This document shows positions 43,415 to 56,053 of a stretch of 64,000 bases of DNA, piece after piece. The stretch covers positions 503,835-567,834 of the forward strand of contig BCIK01000007.1 of the NCBI GenBank assembly GCA_039545295.1, in the 5' to 3' direction. Position numbers and translations under genes: made by a program. Every line of letters starts with the position of its first letter. The first letter of the stretch is position 1. Source of the stretch: Udeniomyces pyricola. Taxonomy: Eukaryota; Basidiomycota; Tremellomycetes; Cystofilobasidiales; Mrakiaceae. The notes below the pieces were generated by a model. The model did no database searches. It saw only the letters and a program-made list of their open reading frames with translations, and was not told the DNA's origin.

Positions 43415-46400
43415 TCACATCGCTTGCTCGTCATCGACGCCATCGAACCCCGAAAGATCCCTTCGCTCGCACAACTCGACGAGGTCCGACCGGTGGAGGT
43501 ACGAGCACGCGTTCCTAAGCCTGAGCGATGGACGTGAGGAATGGAAGGAGAAGGGAGAGGAGGGAGGACGAATAGAGAATGGTTTTAGTCTAGGGGATAT
43601 GAGAAAGGACAGAGGCGGTCTGATGGATTTCTTGCTTTATGACTCATGAGAAAGATGTTTTGAGAGTACGCACGTGTCCCAAAGGGCATCGGACCCAACC
43701 GTCGAAGAGCCCCTGGGGGAGGGGGCTCTCGGAGTGACATCAATACCGTTGGCGCTGATGTTGGTGTTGGCGAGATCTTCGGTTGTAGCGGCTTGTTGGA
43801 GTCGAAGAGCGGTGAGGATGTGATGAATGGCTTCTTCGTAACGTTTAAGGTTTATGCATGAAATGCCGAGATTGAACCTGGACAATAGGACCAGCGCAAG
43901 GGTATGAATTAGAAATGCGTCAAGGGAGATTGTCAGCCGGTGAAGTAGATACGAGGCCTTTCGTGAAATTCGCGGGGAAGACAGGCGACACCAACCTCGC
44001 TCGTACAAATGAGGGTCTCAACGACAGAGCTTGCCAATAGAACTCGTGAGCTTCCTCAGCGCGGCCACCACTTGATAAGCCACACATGAGAAAGGAAAAA
44101 GACAGCGATCAGCATTACACCAAAAAAAAATATCGATCAGAAGATATATCAGAAACACTGGGCAAGAAGCAGGAAAGGGTTAACATACTTGGCCAGAGTC
44201 GCTCCGAGTCGGTTATAAAGTTGCCAGTCCTGTCGCACGACGCACGGAGAATTGAAGAACAAACATAATTAGATACTCTGCCAGACGAAAAAGCAGAAGG
44301 GCAGGAAGTCTGGGAGGCTTACGTCAGGTCGAACGTTCAGAGCCGATCGGAAGCAGTCCTGTGCTTTCTCGAATTCCTGCGTAGATGTATACGACACGGG
44401 AGAAGAAAGTTGCATGTTAGTGATAAAGTTAACCGAAACATCGAACATCATCAGTCGCTAAAGAGAGCTGATAACTTACGCCACTTGTGTTGAACAGCAC
44501 GCCCAGAGCGATTTGAACGTCTGCATCGACCCCTCGTTCGCTCTCCCTCCCTTCAGCTCCCACCCCTACGCCCAAGACACCGCACCTAGCAAACTCGACC
44601 AGCACCCCGACGAGCCAGTCGTGTCTCTCTCTCGGACTCATACCGAGCATCGCAGGTTGCTTTTGGAGTACGGTAGCGTATGGCTCGCTCAGTTTGGCAA
44701 TGGTTTCAACCCAGGTCGAGAGAGCGAGCAGGGTTGCTGGTCGGTCGGCATTGTTAGTATGGGAGATGGATAGAGCAAGATGAGCGGCGGCAAGTTGTCG
44801 AGTTACTTCGGCTGGACGGATCTGGACCGAGGCGGGGAAGTCAAATGTGGTGGCCAAAGGCGCCGACGAGAGGGATAGAGAGATGGACTTGGATAGTGCA
44901 AGAATGGCTTGAGGCTCGCGTTCGTTCTCTTGTTGCTTGATTCCGAGGTCGTACCATGCCTGAGCATTTGTGGGATCTTGAAGAACGGCAGCCTCTTTCT
45001 CTAACACACTCTGTAGGGCCAGAGGTAGAAGGAACGTATGGAAATCACAAAGTCGCCAGACCAATGTTGTAAGTTTGCCATTGGCCGAGCACACCACTAA
45101 AAACCTATGCGGGTATGTACGGTACGTGTAGACACAAGGGCAAAAGAAAATTGAGACATACTTGCAAACCATCAACGTAGCCTGTGGCCCGCTCTCTATC
45201 CGCCCATTTCTCGTTGAGCCATGGGTTGCCCGTTTGAAAGACGTACTTGCCTTCGTCTGGCATTCGTCCAATTCCACCAAGCGCATCCCAGCCTCCTTCC
45301 ATCTTGGCCATCGCATCCCGCTCCGTTTCGTTTTGTCCTCGCACGACCCCTCGACGCAGCTGATGATGAGGCGGGCCATTGTAAAATTGGAACGCCGATT
45401 CATCCTCGCCAAAGAGGAGATCTTCTTCCCAGGCGGATGTAGAACCGATTGGATCAGCATCTTGAGAAGAGGAGAAAAGGGAAGTCTCGGGATGAGCATT
45501 GGCAGTGGAGCTGCTTGGACGTGGAATGGACGTCAAGTTGGACAGCTGGGCTTGAGAAAGGGATTGATAAGCGTCGGACACAGGGTCGAAATGGACCGTC
45601 TTGGCCGGCGAGGATTCTGTGAGTGAGTCTTCGAACGATTGAAAGTGGGCGTCCCACGTTTGGTTGACGGCTGCAGTGGACGAGTCCTGATGTTGCTGAT
45701 GATGATGCGAAGATGGTTGAGGTGCGTACGAAGTGTGAGCAAAATGAGCGGGTGCCATGCCACCTCCCAAGTGGCCATAGCCTGTAGGTTGTAGATAGAG
45801 ATCTTCATGACCAAGAGAGCCTGACCCGCCTTGCCGTTGCTGTGCCTGCTGTGCCGGTTGGAATTCGTGTCCCCATTCATCAGCGATCGCTCGTCCCTTC
45901 CCCTTGGCGTCTTCCCTGCCTCCAAAACGGACGTCCTCTCCAAAACTAGATGCTTCCCCTCGCGCCGTTGCCGAGCCTTCCCATTGACTCCCTTCGCCGA
46001 AGCTTTGGGCCCATCCCTCTTCACCTTCTCGATTGCGCGTCCCCGTCTCAATCACGTTTCCGTCTTGGACGTCCTTAGACCCGTTGGCAAACGATTGGAC
46101 GAGAGACATGAAGGCCGAGTTCTTGAATTTGGCTTGAGTTTCGGATGTTTGAGGTGAAGGGAGGTTTGAAAGCAAAAGAGATGCCGTCTCGGCTAGGGAA
46201 CTCGATGTCATCTCGTCTGGTACTTGCCGATGAGGTACTGATGATTGAGACTCGACGATTGTGGCAGGTTCTACAACGGTAGGTTGAGGGGCCGCATGCT
46301 GAGGCGGTAAAGACGCGTGATTGCCAAGGACGTAAGATGCTGGAGACTGAGAGCCATACGACGAAGAGAGTTGATGGTGATACAATTGATGATGCAAATT

Positions 46401-47090
46401 GCCGACTGCGATGTCGAAAGACGAGGAAGCTCGTCAGCGTTTTGCTGTTTTGTCATGCGTGATGGGAGGAAATCAAGTCAAATCTCACCTGAGGCTCCGG
46501 CATATGCCTTGTCCAGAGCTCCGATTTGTTCTCGGTTGAGACCAAGGTTCCTTGCATGGTCTCGCTCAAACTTTACGAAGTCCCGCCTCCAATCATACCC
46601 TACAAATATAGCCCGAAGAGGCGACGGAAAGGAACGCGTCAGTCCAGCATTTCAATCATACGCTTGGAACACCATCATCTAACTCACCTCCCGCTTGAGG
46701 CTCTAGGGTTGAACCTTGGATGCGACCGAAGACCCTCTCCATCTCGGCACGCGCCCTAGGGTCCATCGCGACGGCGGAAGCGTGGCCGACCTGCTGCTGG
46801 AGAAAGGCGCCAGCCCACTGTCGATCCAAAGCGACCCCTCCGCTATCGAGAGCTTTAGTCAAGGAGGCGAGGTTGAATGCATCTGCTTGCTGATACGATT
46901 GCTGTTGTTGTGGGAGAGATTGTTGCTGTTGATGATGAGGAACGGATGTTCGAAACGGTTGGTGACGAGAGGAGCTGGATGCGGCGTTTGGGTGCGATTG
47001 GCGGGGCAGCGAACGGTCTTGACCTCCGTAAGCGGAGAGTTGCGCGAGAGGGTTTGCCGAGCCTCCTTTGCTGTCGGCAAACAGAGACAT
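43415..47090 (-). CDS. PEX5: Peroxisomal import receptor for PTS1 proteins
   Basis: Nine exons: 47090-46688, 46599-46489, 46405-45162, 45010-44480, 44376-44323, 44229-44189, 44070-43996, 43877-43674 and 43520-43415, giving 922 residues, longer than most PEX5. The receptor binds C-terminal SKL-type signals in the cytosol and docks at the peroxisome. The N-terminus reads ADSKGGSANPLAQLS and then QDRSLPRQ, matching the conserved start, but a Lys stands where the recycling Cys is expected. WxxxF-type docking motifs appear (DRQWAGAFL, YDWRRDFVKF, QTWDAHFQSF). The TPR domain covers about the last 370 residues: WYDLGIKQQENEREPQAI, QLAAAHLALSI, FEKAQDCFRSALNVRPD, DWQLYNRLGATLANGGR, FVRARFNLGISCINLKRYEEA and the closing TLRNACSYLHRSDLVELCER. 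Long Gln/Ser-rich disordered segments lie between. ATG 47174 would add 28 residues. Confidence 0.93.
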
Positions 47091-47456
47091 GGTGACGGTA
47101 GTGAGCAGTGAACGGCTTGAAGATTTAGATCGAGGCGCAATGGTCGCTGGAAAAGAGTCGAGGCAGAGGTTCACAGTTCACGGTCCAACGTGAATGATGC
47201 ATGATGTACGGCCAACGAATAGCCGGTCCGACCGGTGTCGGCCGGTGGGTTACATAACTATTCCTGCATCCTGCCCGGCCTGCTACGTTCAACGTTCAAC
47301 GCTCCAGAATGTTCTTGCAACGCTGCGCAGATATCATCGATCAGTGAATTCTGGCTTTATACATTATATCGCTTGCATGTTCCAACTCTTCGCCTTGGAT
47401 TGCTCTGCTTGCCCTATATATGTATATCGTCGCACACATGATCGCAATCGACCAAA
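47091..47456. other. Intergenic region between TRM61 and PEX5
   Basis: Both neighbours are on the minus strand, so this holds the TRM61 3' end and the PEX5 promoter. It contains CCGGTCCGACCGGTGTCGGCCGGT, a cluster of CCGGT/CCGG words (47222-47245), and ACGTTCAACGTTCAACG, a short tandem repeat (47285-47301). No gene is seen. Confidence 0.45.
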
Positions 47457-49731
<2,275 letters not shown>

Positions 49732-50064
49732 GTGGGAGGAAGGGGAGGTGGTCGAAGGCAAGGCAATGGTGTGTCGCGAGTTTTCTGGCCAGCAGCACCG
49801 ACGGCGCGACAGCAGTGCTGCAGCTATCAGCCTGCGTGCTTCGACTTGCTCAAACAACTTATAATGATCATGATGGAGGTCACGAACACAGCCATGCACA
49901 GCCATCGTCAGGTCGTCGCGCCCATCCCCTTGGATATCGATCGTGCTCGAATGATCATGAATCACTCCCCTTTTGGTTCTCATCAACGGTCACATTCATC
50001 TTCTCGCCTTGTTTTCTTTTTCTTGCCTTTTCCAAATCCGGCCCTTCCGCACATCCGTTCACCC
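49732..50064. promoter_or_regulatory. Divergent promoter region between TRM61 and the PanB gene
   Basis: 333 bases between divergent start codons. AT-rich around 49857-49875 and TTTTCTTTTTCTTGCC-like pyrimidine tracts near 50010-50030 precede the plus-strand start. No gene is seen. Confidence 0.45.
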
Positions 50065-51706
50065 ATGATTTCTCACACCACAAGTCGGGCCATCCAGAGA
50101 TCATGCCCAAACATTTCGGCTACGACTGCCATGTCGGTGCGTTGGCGTTGCCCTGGTAAGTTGCTGACTGGTCCGGTTCCTGCTCTTCCCCCCCCCCTTC
50201 TTCCCCAGTCGTTTCGATTTCCCTTCCGCTCGACAGCCCCTGTTTCACGTCCATCTTTCTGACATTCATTTCTGGCTATCCTCAACACACCGCCCTCGCC
50301 ATTTGATATATGTTCTGATGCATGGTGACCCCTTGTTTTCCTACGCCTACCTTACTGATGTTCTGACGCCGTACTTGGGTGCTTGGTTTGCCGTTTCAGC
50401 CCAGTTTTCTCTGCAGGGACCCTTTGTTCGCTGTCTCTCCTCGACTCCCCCTCTCGCCTCTGCCCAAACAGCAACGCACCGAAAAAAGGTCACGCTTTCC
50501 CATCTGATCGATCAGCACAAACGTCGAGTTCCCATCACAATGATGACCGCATACGATTATCCCACTGCTCTCCTGCTCTCGTCATTCTCGATGCCTTCAT
50601 CGTCACCATCCGCAACCAGCAATGATCTCGGCTCGGGTACTTCACTGCCGGCAGGCACCCTCTCTAGCATATCTGCTTCATCTCCCTCTTCAACTCCCGC
50701 CATCTTTTCCCCCTTGTCATCAACGTCATCAGCCTCGCCTCCGGCCATCGCCCCCTCGCAACCGCATCCATCGCTACCAAGTGGTCTCCCTTATGGTCTA
50801 TCACCAACGCCCAGCCCTCGGTCACGGCCACCCCCCTCAACACTCAAGTCAACGCCGCCTCCTCTCCCCTTTCAGATCGATATGATCCTTGTTGGAGACT
50901 CCCTGTCTCAAGTGTCCCTCGGTCACAGCAATACGACCTCACTCACCCTTTCTGAAATGATTCATCACGCCCAAGCCGTTTTGCGTGGCATGTTGTCCTC
51001 ATCGTCCCTACACGCCCCACATATCCCTTGTCTCGTCGCCGACATGCCATTTGGATCGTTTGAAGAATCCATCGAGCAAGCTGTCCGGAGTGCCGTCCGG
51101 CTGGTCAAAGAGGCCGGGGTCGACATGATCAAGCTTGAAGGTGGGGAAGAAATGATCCCTGTCGTCCGACGACTTGCCCAAGTCGGAATCCCGGTGATGC
51201 CCCACATTGGGCTCACTCCTCAACGAGCTGTCGCACTCTCGGGGTACAAGGTTCAAGGTCGAACTTTTTCTTCCGCCTTGGCTTTGAAATCGCTCGCCAT
51301 CCGACTCGAAGCCGCTGGCGCCTCGGCGCTCTTGCTGGAGGCAATCCCCTCACCCCTGGCGGCTAACATCACCGATTCACTTTCCATCCCGACGATTGGC
51401 ATTGGGGCCGGCCCGGAAACGTCGGGTCAGGTTCTCGTGTTGACGGACGCGCTTGGACTGTACGACGAGGAGATGGGAGGAGGGGAGGATGGAATGAAAC
51501 CGCGGTTCGTAAGGCGTTTTGCTGAGGCCGGACGGATCATGCGGGAGGGTGTGAGGGAGTACGTCAAGGCTGTGAGGGAGAGGAGCTTCCCGGAAGTCGG
51601 ACGCGAAACGTACAAGATGGGTCAGGGGGAGTGGGACCGGTTTGTTGAGGAGGACACCAAAGCCGAGGAGGAGAGGAGACTCAAGGGTGTCGAAGGGCAT
51701 GAGTGA
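50065..51706 (+). CDS. ECM31: 3-methyl-2-oxobutanoate hydroxymethyltransferase (ketopantoate, PanB type)
   Basis: Two exons, 50065-50155 and 50400-51706, give 465 residues. The enzyme adds a hydroxymethyl group from methylene-tetrahydrofolate to 2-ketoisovalerate, the first step to pantothenate and CoA. The N-terminus (TTSRAIQRSCPNISATTAMS) is Ser/Arg-rich, suiting mitochondrial import. Conserved parts are VPITMMTAYDYPTA, DMILVGDSLSQVSLGH, TTSLTLSEMIHHAQAVLRG, LVADMPFGSFEES, DMIKLEGGEE, IPVMPHIGLTPQ, IGIGAGPETSGQVLVLTDALGLY and KPRFVRRF. Between TAYDYPTALL and IDMILVGDS lies a Ser/Pro-rich insertion (about residues 91-188) that the family normally lacks. No in-frame GT donor removes it, so it appears to be translated. 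Pyrimidine-rich leader precedes the start. Confidence 0.93.
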
Positions 51707-51973
51707 TGAACACGAATGCGGACGTTTTCCGAAGAGCCTCTACAGTCTGGCGTGAAAAGGCAACAGTGTATGTACTAGACGAGCATGAGACGATGAACCC
51801 TGGAATATTGCATCAAGAAAACGAACGAAAACGGTTGAAATAGCTGGAGGGTAAAATGAAAAGGGTGAGGAGACCATAAGGATATTCTATAATATATAAT
51901 TGCGTTGATGATTGATTTATAATTCGTTTGGATGACCACGTCATTGCTCCTCCACCTCAAAGAAACCGCCACG

Positions 51974-53463
51974 ATGATTCGACTTCGACTCCCTTCCATC
52001 GCCTACTCGCTCACCCGACAACCACTTCCAACTCTCTCTTTCCTCAGCACCACTCGATACTCATCCTTTCCTATCAACCCACGCCACTTCACTACCTCCC
52101 ACATCACCATGTCTGACGCCGCCGCCAAAACCGCTGCCTCCGCTGCCCGACCCGAGGAGACGCTTGGGTTCAAGATGAACCACACAGTGAGTTCAATCAG
52201 ACTCTTCATGTCTGCTCTCTTCAGCCTTGTATGGGATATTGAAGCAGACGAGGGGAATACCATCGTTGAATGGACACAAGAAGAGATACACAACACCTTG
52301 CACTCTTTTGTCAGTCCCCCGGATGCGTGTCTTGCTGACCTTGACTCATATACTCTTGACTCCACCCCTCTCGCCAGATGCTGCGAATCAAGGACCCCAA
52401 AGTCTCTCTTCCTTTCTACACCGATATCATCGGCATGAATCGTGCGTTGTATACTTGTCACATTTGCCTTGCCATCCTCGTTTGATGAAGATCCTCCATC
52501 GTTGTTCTTCCATTCTCGTTGGACTCGTTAGCCTGACCTCGGTGAATTGCTTCCTTCCCTGTCTGTTTCGACTTCCGTCATGATCTGTCAATCTCAACAA
52601 ACTACCTATTGCAAAACCTAAACCTCTTACAGTCATTGATACGCACGAAGCCGACAGCTTCACGTCCGTTTATTTCTCTGCTCTCGTTTACATAAACGAA
52701 TAATGTCAATAGATGGTATGCTTCGACATACTTACCTCCCTTCCTTTACGCCCTCTTCGGATATACCAGGCTCTACTTCCTGGCTTTTGACCACACCAAC
52801 GGAGTCAAGTCTAAGGATGAGCTCAAAGCCGACCGGTCAACCCGAGAAGGTATTGTCGAGGTTCGTCCATCAATCGATGGTCCTATGCTTGCTGTTTCTA
52901 ATCCTGTTCGGAGTAAATGATCGACAATATGAAAACTTCAATCTAACGTCCATCTCGATCTGTTTTTCGCGATCTGTGGTAAAATCTCATATGTCGTCAT
53001 GTTCCCTGTTACCTTGCGCACATCAAGCTCACCTGGAACCACGGCACCGAGAAGGACGACAGCTTCCAAGGTTACAAGAGCGGCAACGAGGACGCCCACA
53101 AGGGCTTCGGGTAAGTGTGCTCAATTTTCCCCTTTGTCTTAACACTCCTTCTTCCTTGAGCCGCATTCCTTCAAACGTTGTCAGAACGTTGACATCCGAT
53201 TTGTTTTCCTTTCAATCTTTGATCCCTCTTGCCTTCCTTGTCCCCCCCCCCCCCTTACTCTCTTTCCGGTGATGTGTTGTGTCCTCTGTCGTGCCATCAA
53301 CAGTCACATCTGCATCAGTGTGCCCGACCTTGACGCCGCATGTGCTCGATTTGAGCAACTGAACGTTTCGTTCAAGAAGAAGCTCACTGACGGCAAGATG
53401 AAGAACATTGCGTTCGCACTTGACCCGGATGGATACTGGATTGAGGTCATTGGTCAGAAGTAA
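51974..53463 (+). CDS. GLO1: Lactoylglutathione lyase (glyoxalase I), with possible mitochondrial form
   Basis: Six exons: 51974-52186, 52378-52441, 52633-52663, 52770-52860, 53028-53110 and 53304-53463, giving 213 residues. The enzyme turns the methylglyoxal-glutathione adduct into S-lactoylglutathione. One glyoxalase module is present: [61 protein letters not shown] and [16 protein letters not shown]. Likely metal ligands are the His of NHTM, Glu of VELTW, His of GHICI and Glu of WIEVI. The first 45 residues ([17 protein letters not shown] onwards) are basic and Ser/Thr-rich with no acidic residue, like a presequence; ATG 52109 ([11 protein letters not shown]) would give a 168-residue cytosolic form. 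Exon 3 is only 31 nt. Exon 4 ends at a GTTCGT donor; ending it earlier breaks the conserved REGIVELTW. Confidence 0.93.
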
Positions 53464-53929
53464 ATGTGGTGGTCTTGCTTTTTGAGGGCCGGCTTGGTGA
53501 AGTCTAGGGTTGATGTGGACGGAAGTGCGTTGAGCTCTAGTAGAATGGGCATATGGCGCGGTAGTGGAGAGGGAGGTCGATCGAGAGGCAAATGTATCAA
53601 ATGTTTCATTGTTTCATTGGTTTTTCGCGTTTCCTTCAATTTCTGACGGGTTTGGAAATGCAACTCTGTACATAAGGTACACGATCATGGATGCATTTGA
53701 ACAGGAGCCGTACAATGAAGATTCATGTAAGATATGATGATATCTTTGTCCTGAATGATTTAGAAATATATTCTGCTGTGTAGGCCATTAATGAACCGGA
53801 ATCAGGAACGCACCTTTCGACAATCCACCACCCCACCTCCATCCATCTCCCTGCCATAGCTGCCGGCTCCATTTCCAGCTAGATCCCATCATTGCTCCCA
53901 TCTCCATCCCACTCTCAACCGTGTCGCCC
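53464..53929. other. Intergenic region between GLO1 and MPDU1
   Basis: 3' end of GLO1 and promoter/leader of MPDU1 on the same strand. AT-rich around 53740-53775, then a C-rich leader (53815-53930). No coding exon is supported. Confidence 0.45.
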
Positions 53930-55350
53930 ATGCAAGCCATCACTCATCACATTCCATGGTTCCTCAGGGACCCTGCAGTTGCACTCATCGGCGAGGTATG
54001 TGTTTGGCCCGTCTCCATCTCCTCGCCATCGTCGTCGTTGTTAGCTCCACTGACACCATTCATTTTGGCTCGTTGATCCGTCCTCCTTATCTGTATGATC
54101 ATCAGCAATGCTACACAACTCTCATATACGACTTCAACATCTTGGATGGACCGTGCCTCAAGTTCGCCTTGTCTAAAGGACTCGGCCTCGGCATCGTTCT
54201 CGGAGGCGCAATCGTCAAGATCCCGCAGGTACGGTGACCGCTTGCATGATCCTGCCGCCTCCAAGGCTTGATGCATGCAACACGGGATGACATTCCCTGA
54301 TCTCAGAGAGATTGAAGATACTGATGGCTATGACTGGTCGGGTTATTTGTGGGTTCAAACAGATTCTCAAGATCACTTCGACTCATTCCGCCCACGGGCT
54401 TTCCCTAACTGCCTACGTTCTCGAGACGCTCGCGTATGCCATCACTGTAGCTTACTCGGCCCGGTCCCACTTCCCTTTCTCTACCTATGGTAAGATGTCG
54501 CCTACATCAATCATGATGTCTGCCAGTGTTCAGCCACTTCTGCGTTTTCTGGCACACGCGCTTACACAGCCAGTCACTATCCTCTGGTTTTTGGATTTCT
54601 TTCCTTTGCAGGAGAAAACTTCTTCATGACTCTCCAGAATGTTGTCATTACGCTGCTTATCTTGATCTATGGTGGAGGCTTGGGAGGGCGAGGGTTGAGT
54701 ACTCGGGCGAGCGGAGGCAAGGGACGCAAGAAGGTTGCTGCAACGGTTGCTGGTATGCTTGGTTTGGCTTGGGTGTTGGCAGACGAGAGGGTGCTGCCGT
54801 TTTCGACTCGTGAGTCGGTTTCGTCATATGATCTGTGGTCTCGGTAGCTGTGATAGGGACGCGCTGATACCCCTATCGTCGTTGGACGACCGGTTTTCAT
54901 CCCCTTCTCCGTCTTCTGCCTTCCTGGCTCCCCGGATGACCCTCTACAGTCAAATTCCTTCAGGTCCTCACAGTTCCTATCTCTCTCCTCTCTAAAGCAC
55001 CACAAATCGCCTCGAATCATCGCCTAAAGTCAACTGGTAATCTCTCGGCGTTTGCAGTCTTTTCCAACCTCGTTGGCTGCCTGGCCCGGATCTTCACGAC
55101 GATGTCGGAGCTGTCGGATCCCATCATCCTCTGGGGATTCATCCTTGCGACCGTCCTCAACGTCGCCATCGCCGGTCAGATGATCGCTTTCTGGAACAAT
55201 TCCTACAGTTCGAATGCGTCGTCAAGGAGGGGTAGCGTGGCAGAGAAAGCGTTGGGAGAGACGGAGCGAGAGGAGGAACGTAGCGTCGGCGTGCCGCCTT
55301 CGCCGACAGTCGGCTTGCCGTCCAAGAAGTGGGCTCGCAAGGTTGATTGA
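53930..55350 (+). CDS. MPDU1: MPDU1-type PQ-loop membrane protein (dolichol-sugar utilisation)
   Basis: Five exons: 53930-53995, 54106-54228, 54363-54489, 54612-54809 and 54950-55350, giving 304 residues. MPDU1 is an ER membrane protein needed for use of mannose- and glucose-phosphate-dolichol in N-glycan and GPI-anchor synthesis. CLKFALSKGLGLGIVLGGAI leads to the first PQ loop, IVKIPQILKITSTHSAHGLS; SLTAYVLETLAYAITVAYS, FPFSTYGENFFMTLQNVVIT and VAGMLGLAWVLA are membrane helices. The second PQ loop is LLSKAPQIASNHRLKSTGNLS, followed by AFAVFSNLVGCLARIFTT and ILWGFILATVLNVAIAGQM. Seven helices fit the family. The C-terminus is a charged tail of about 60 residues, longer than usual. Exon 3 starts at 54363; an upstream open frame (54312) is a shadow. 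Confidence 0.88.
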
Positions 55351-56053
55351 GCTACGGCTAGACGGAAAGGAACAATGGATGGCATGGAGTCTTGTGCGTA
55401 TACGAGTTGGGAAGGACACGCTGGGCTGGATTCTGACAAGGGGCTGACACAGGCATGAATTTCAGACTGGTGTCGTCCTTTAGCGTGCGCTTACGCATTG
55501 GGGCTCAATCGCTAATCATGCCTCTCTCAGTCTGATCTACTAACTCACTCAATGGCAGTGCTCAATATGGGCGTAGCTGTTATTCTGAACGTGGCTGTGT
55601 AACTAGTGGGTGAGAGGCGAAAAGCAAGGGAGGGAGGGGGGGGGGGGGGGTCGTCCAGTCCGAATCGCAATCCGGCAGTCCGAAACCTAGCAATCCTCCA
55701 TCCCAGCCTGCAACCTCACTTCTGACCCTTCCTACCTCACATACATGCCCATAAAAAGCAGTTCACAATGGGTCTGCCGTCTTTTGTATCTCCACCACCA
55801 GCATTCCTCACGACAACTCTTAGCTTGACGCTAGTTCTCATTTTAGACAACGACACCTCGACGGTTTACCATTCTCCCTTCTCAATACCACACACTTTTA
55901 CCCTTGCATATTTCTCCTACTTCATCTCTCTCAATATAGACACCTCCATCTCTTGCTCGACGCAACCTTGCCTTCCTGACCACCGCCAACTCACACTCAC
56001 GACCTCGTCATCCTTCCTTCAGCAACGCACAGACAACGCTATCTTCCTACACG
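55351..56053. other. Intergenic region between MPDU1 and the aspartic protease gene
   Basis: It holds a 15-G run at 55636-55650 and a long C-rich leader before 56054 with CACTCAC words. A plus-strand open frame from 55768 is in the leader and has no support. No gene is seen. Confidence 0.5.

Noticed and set aside
43202..43649. Plus-strand frames between the F-box gene and PEX5
   Set aside because: They overlap the last PEX5 exon on the other strand and come from T-rich sequence.
45539..46157. Plus- and alternate minus-strand frames inside PEX5 exon 3
   Set aside because: Shadows of a long disordered Gln/Ser-rich exon with low stop density.
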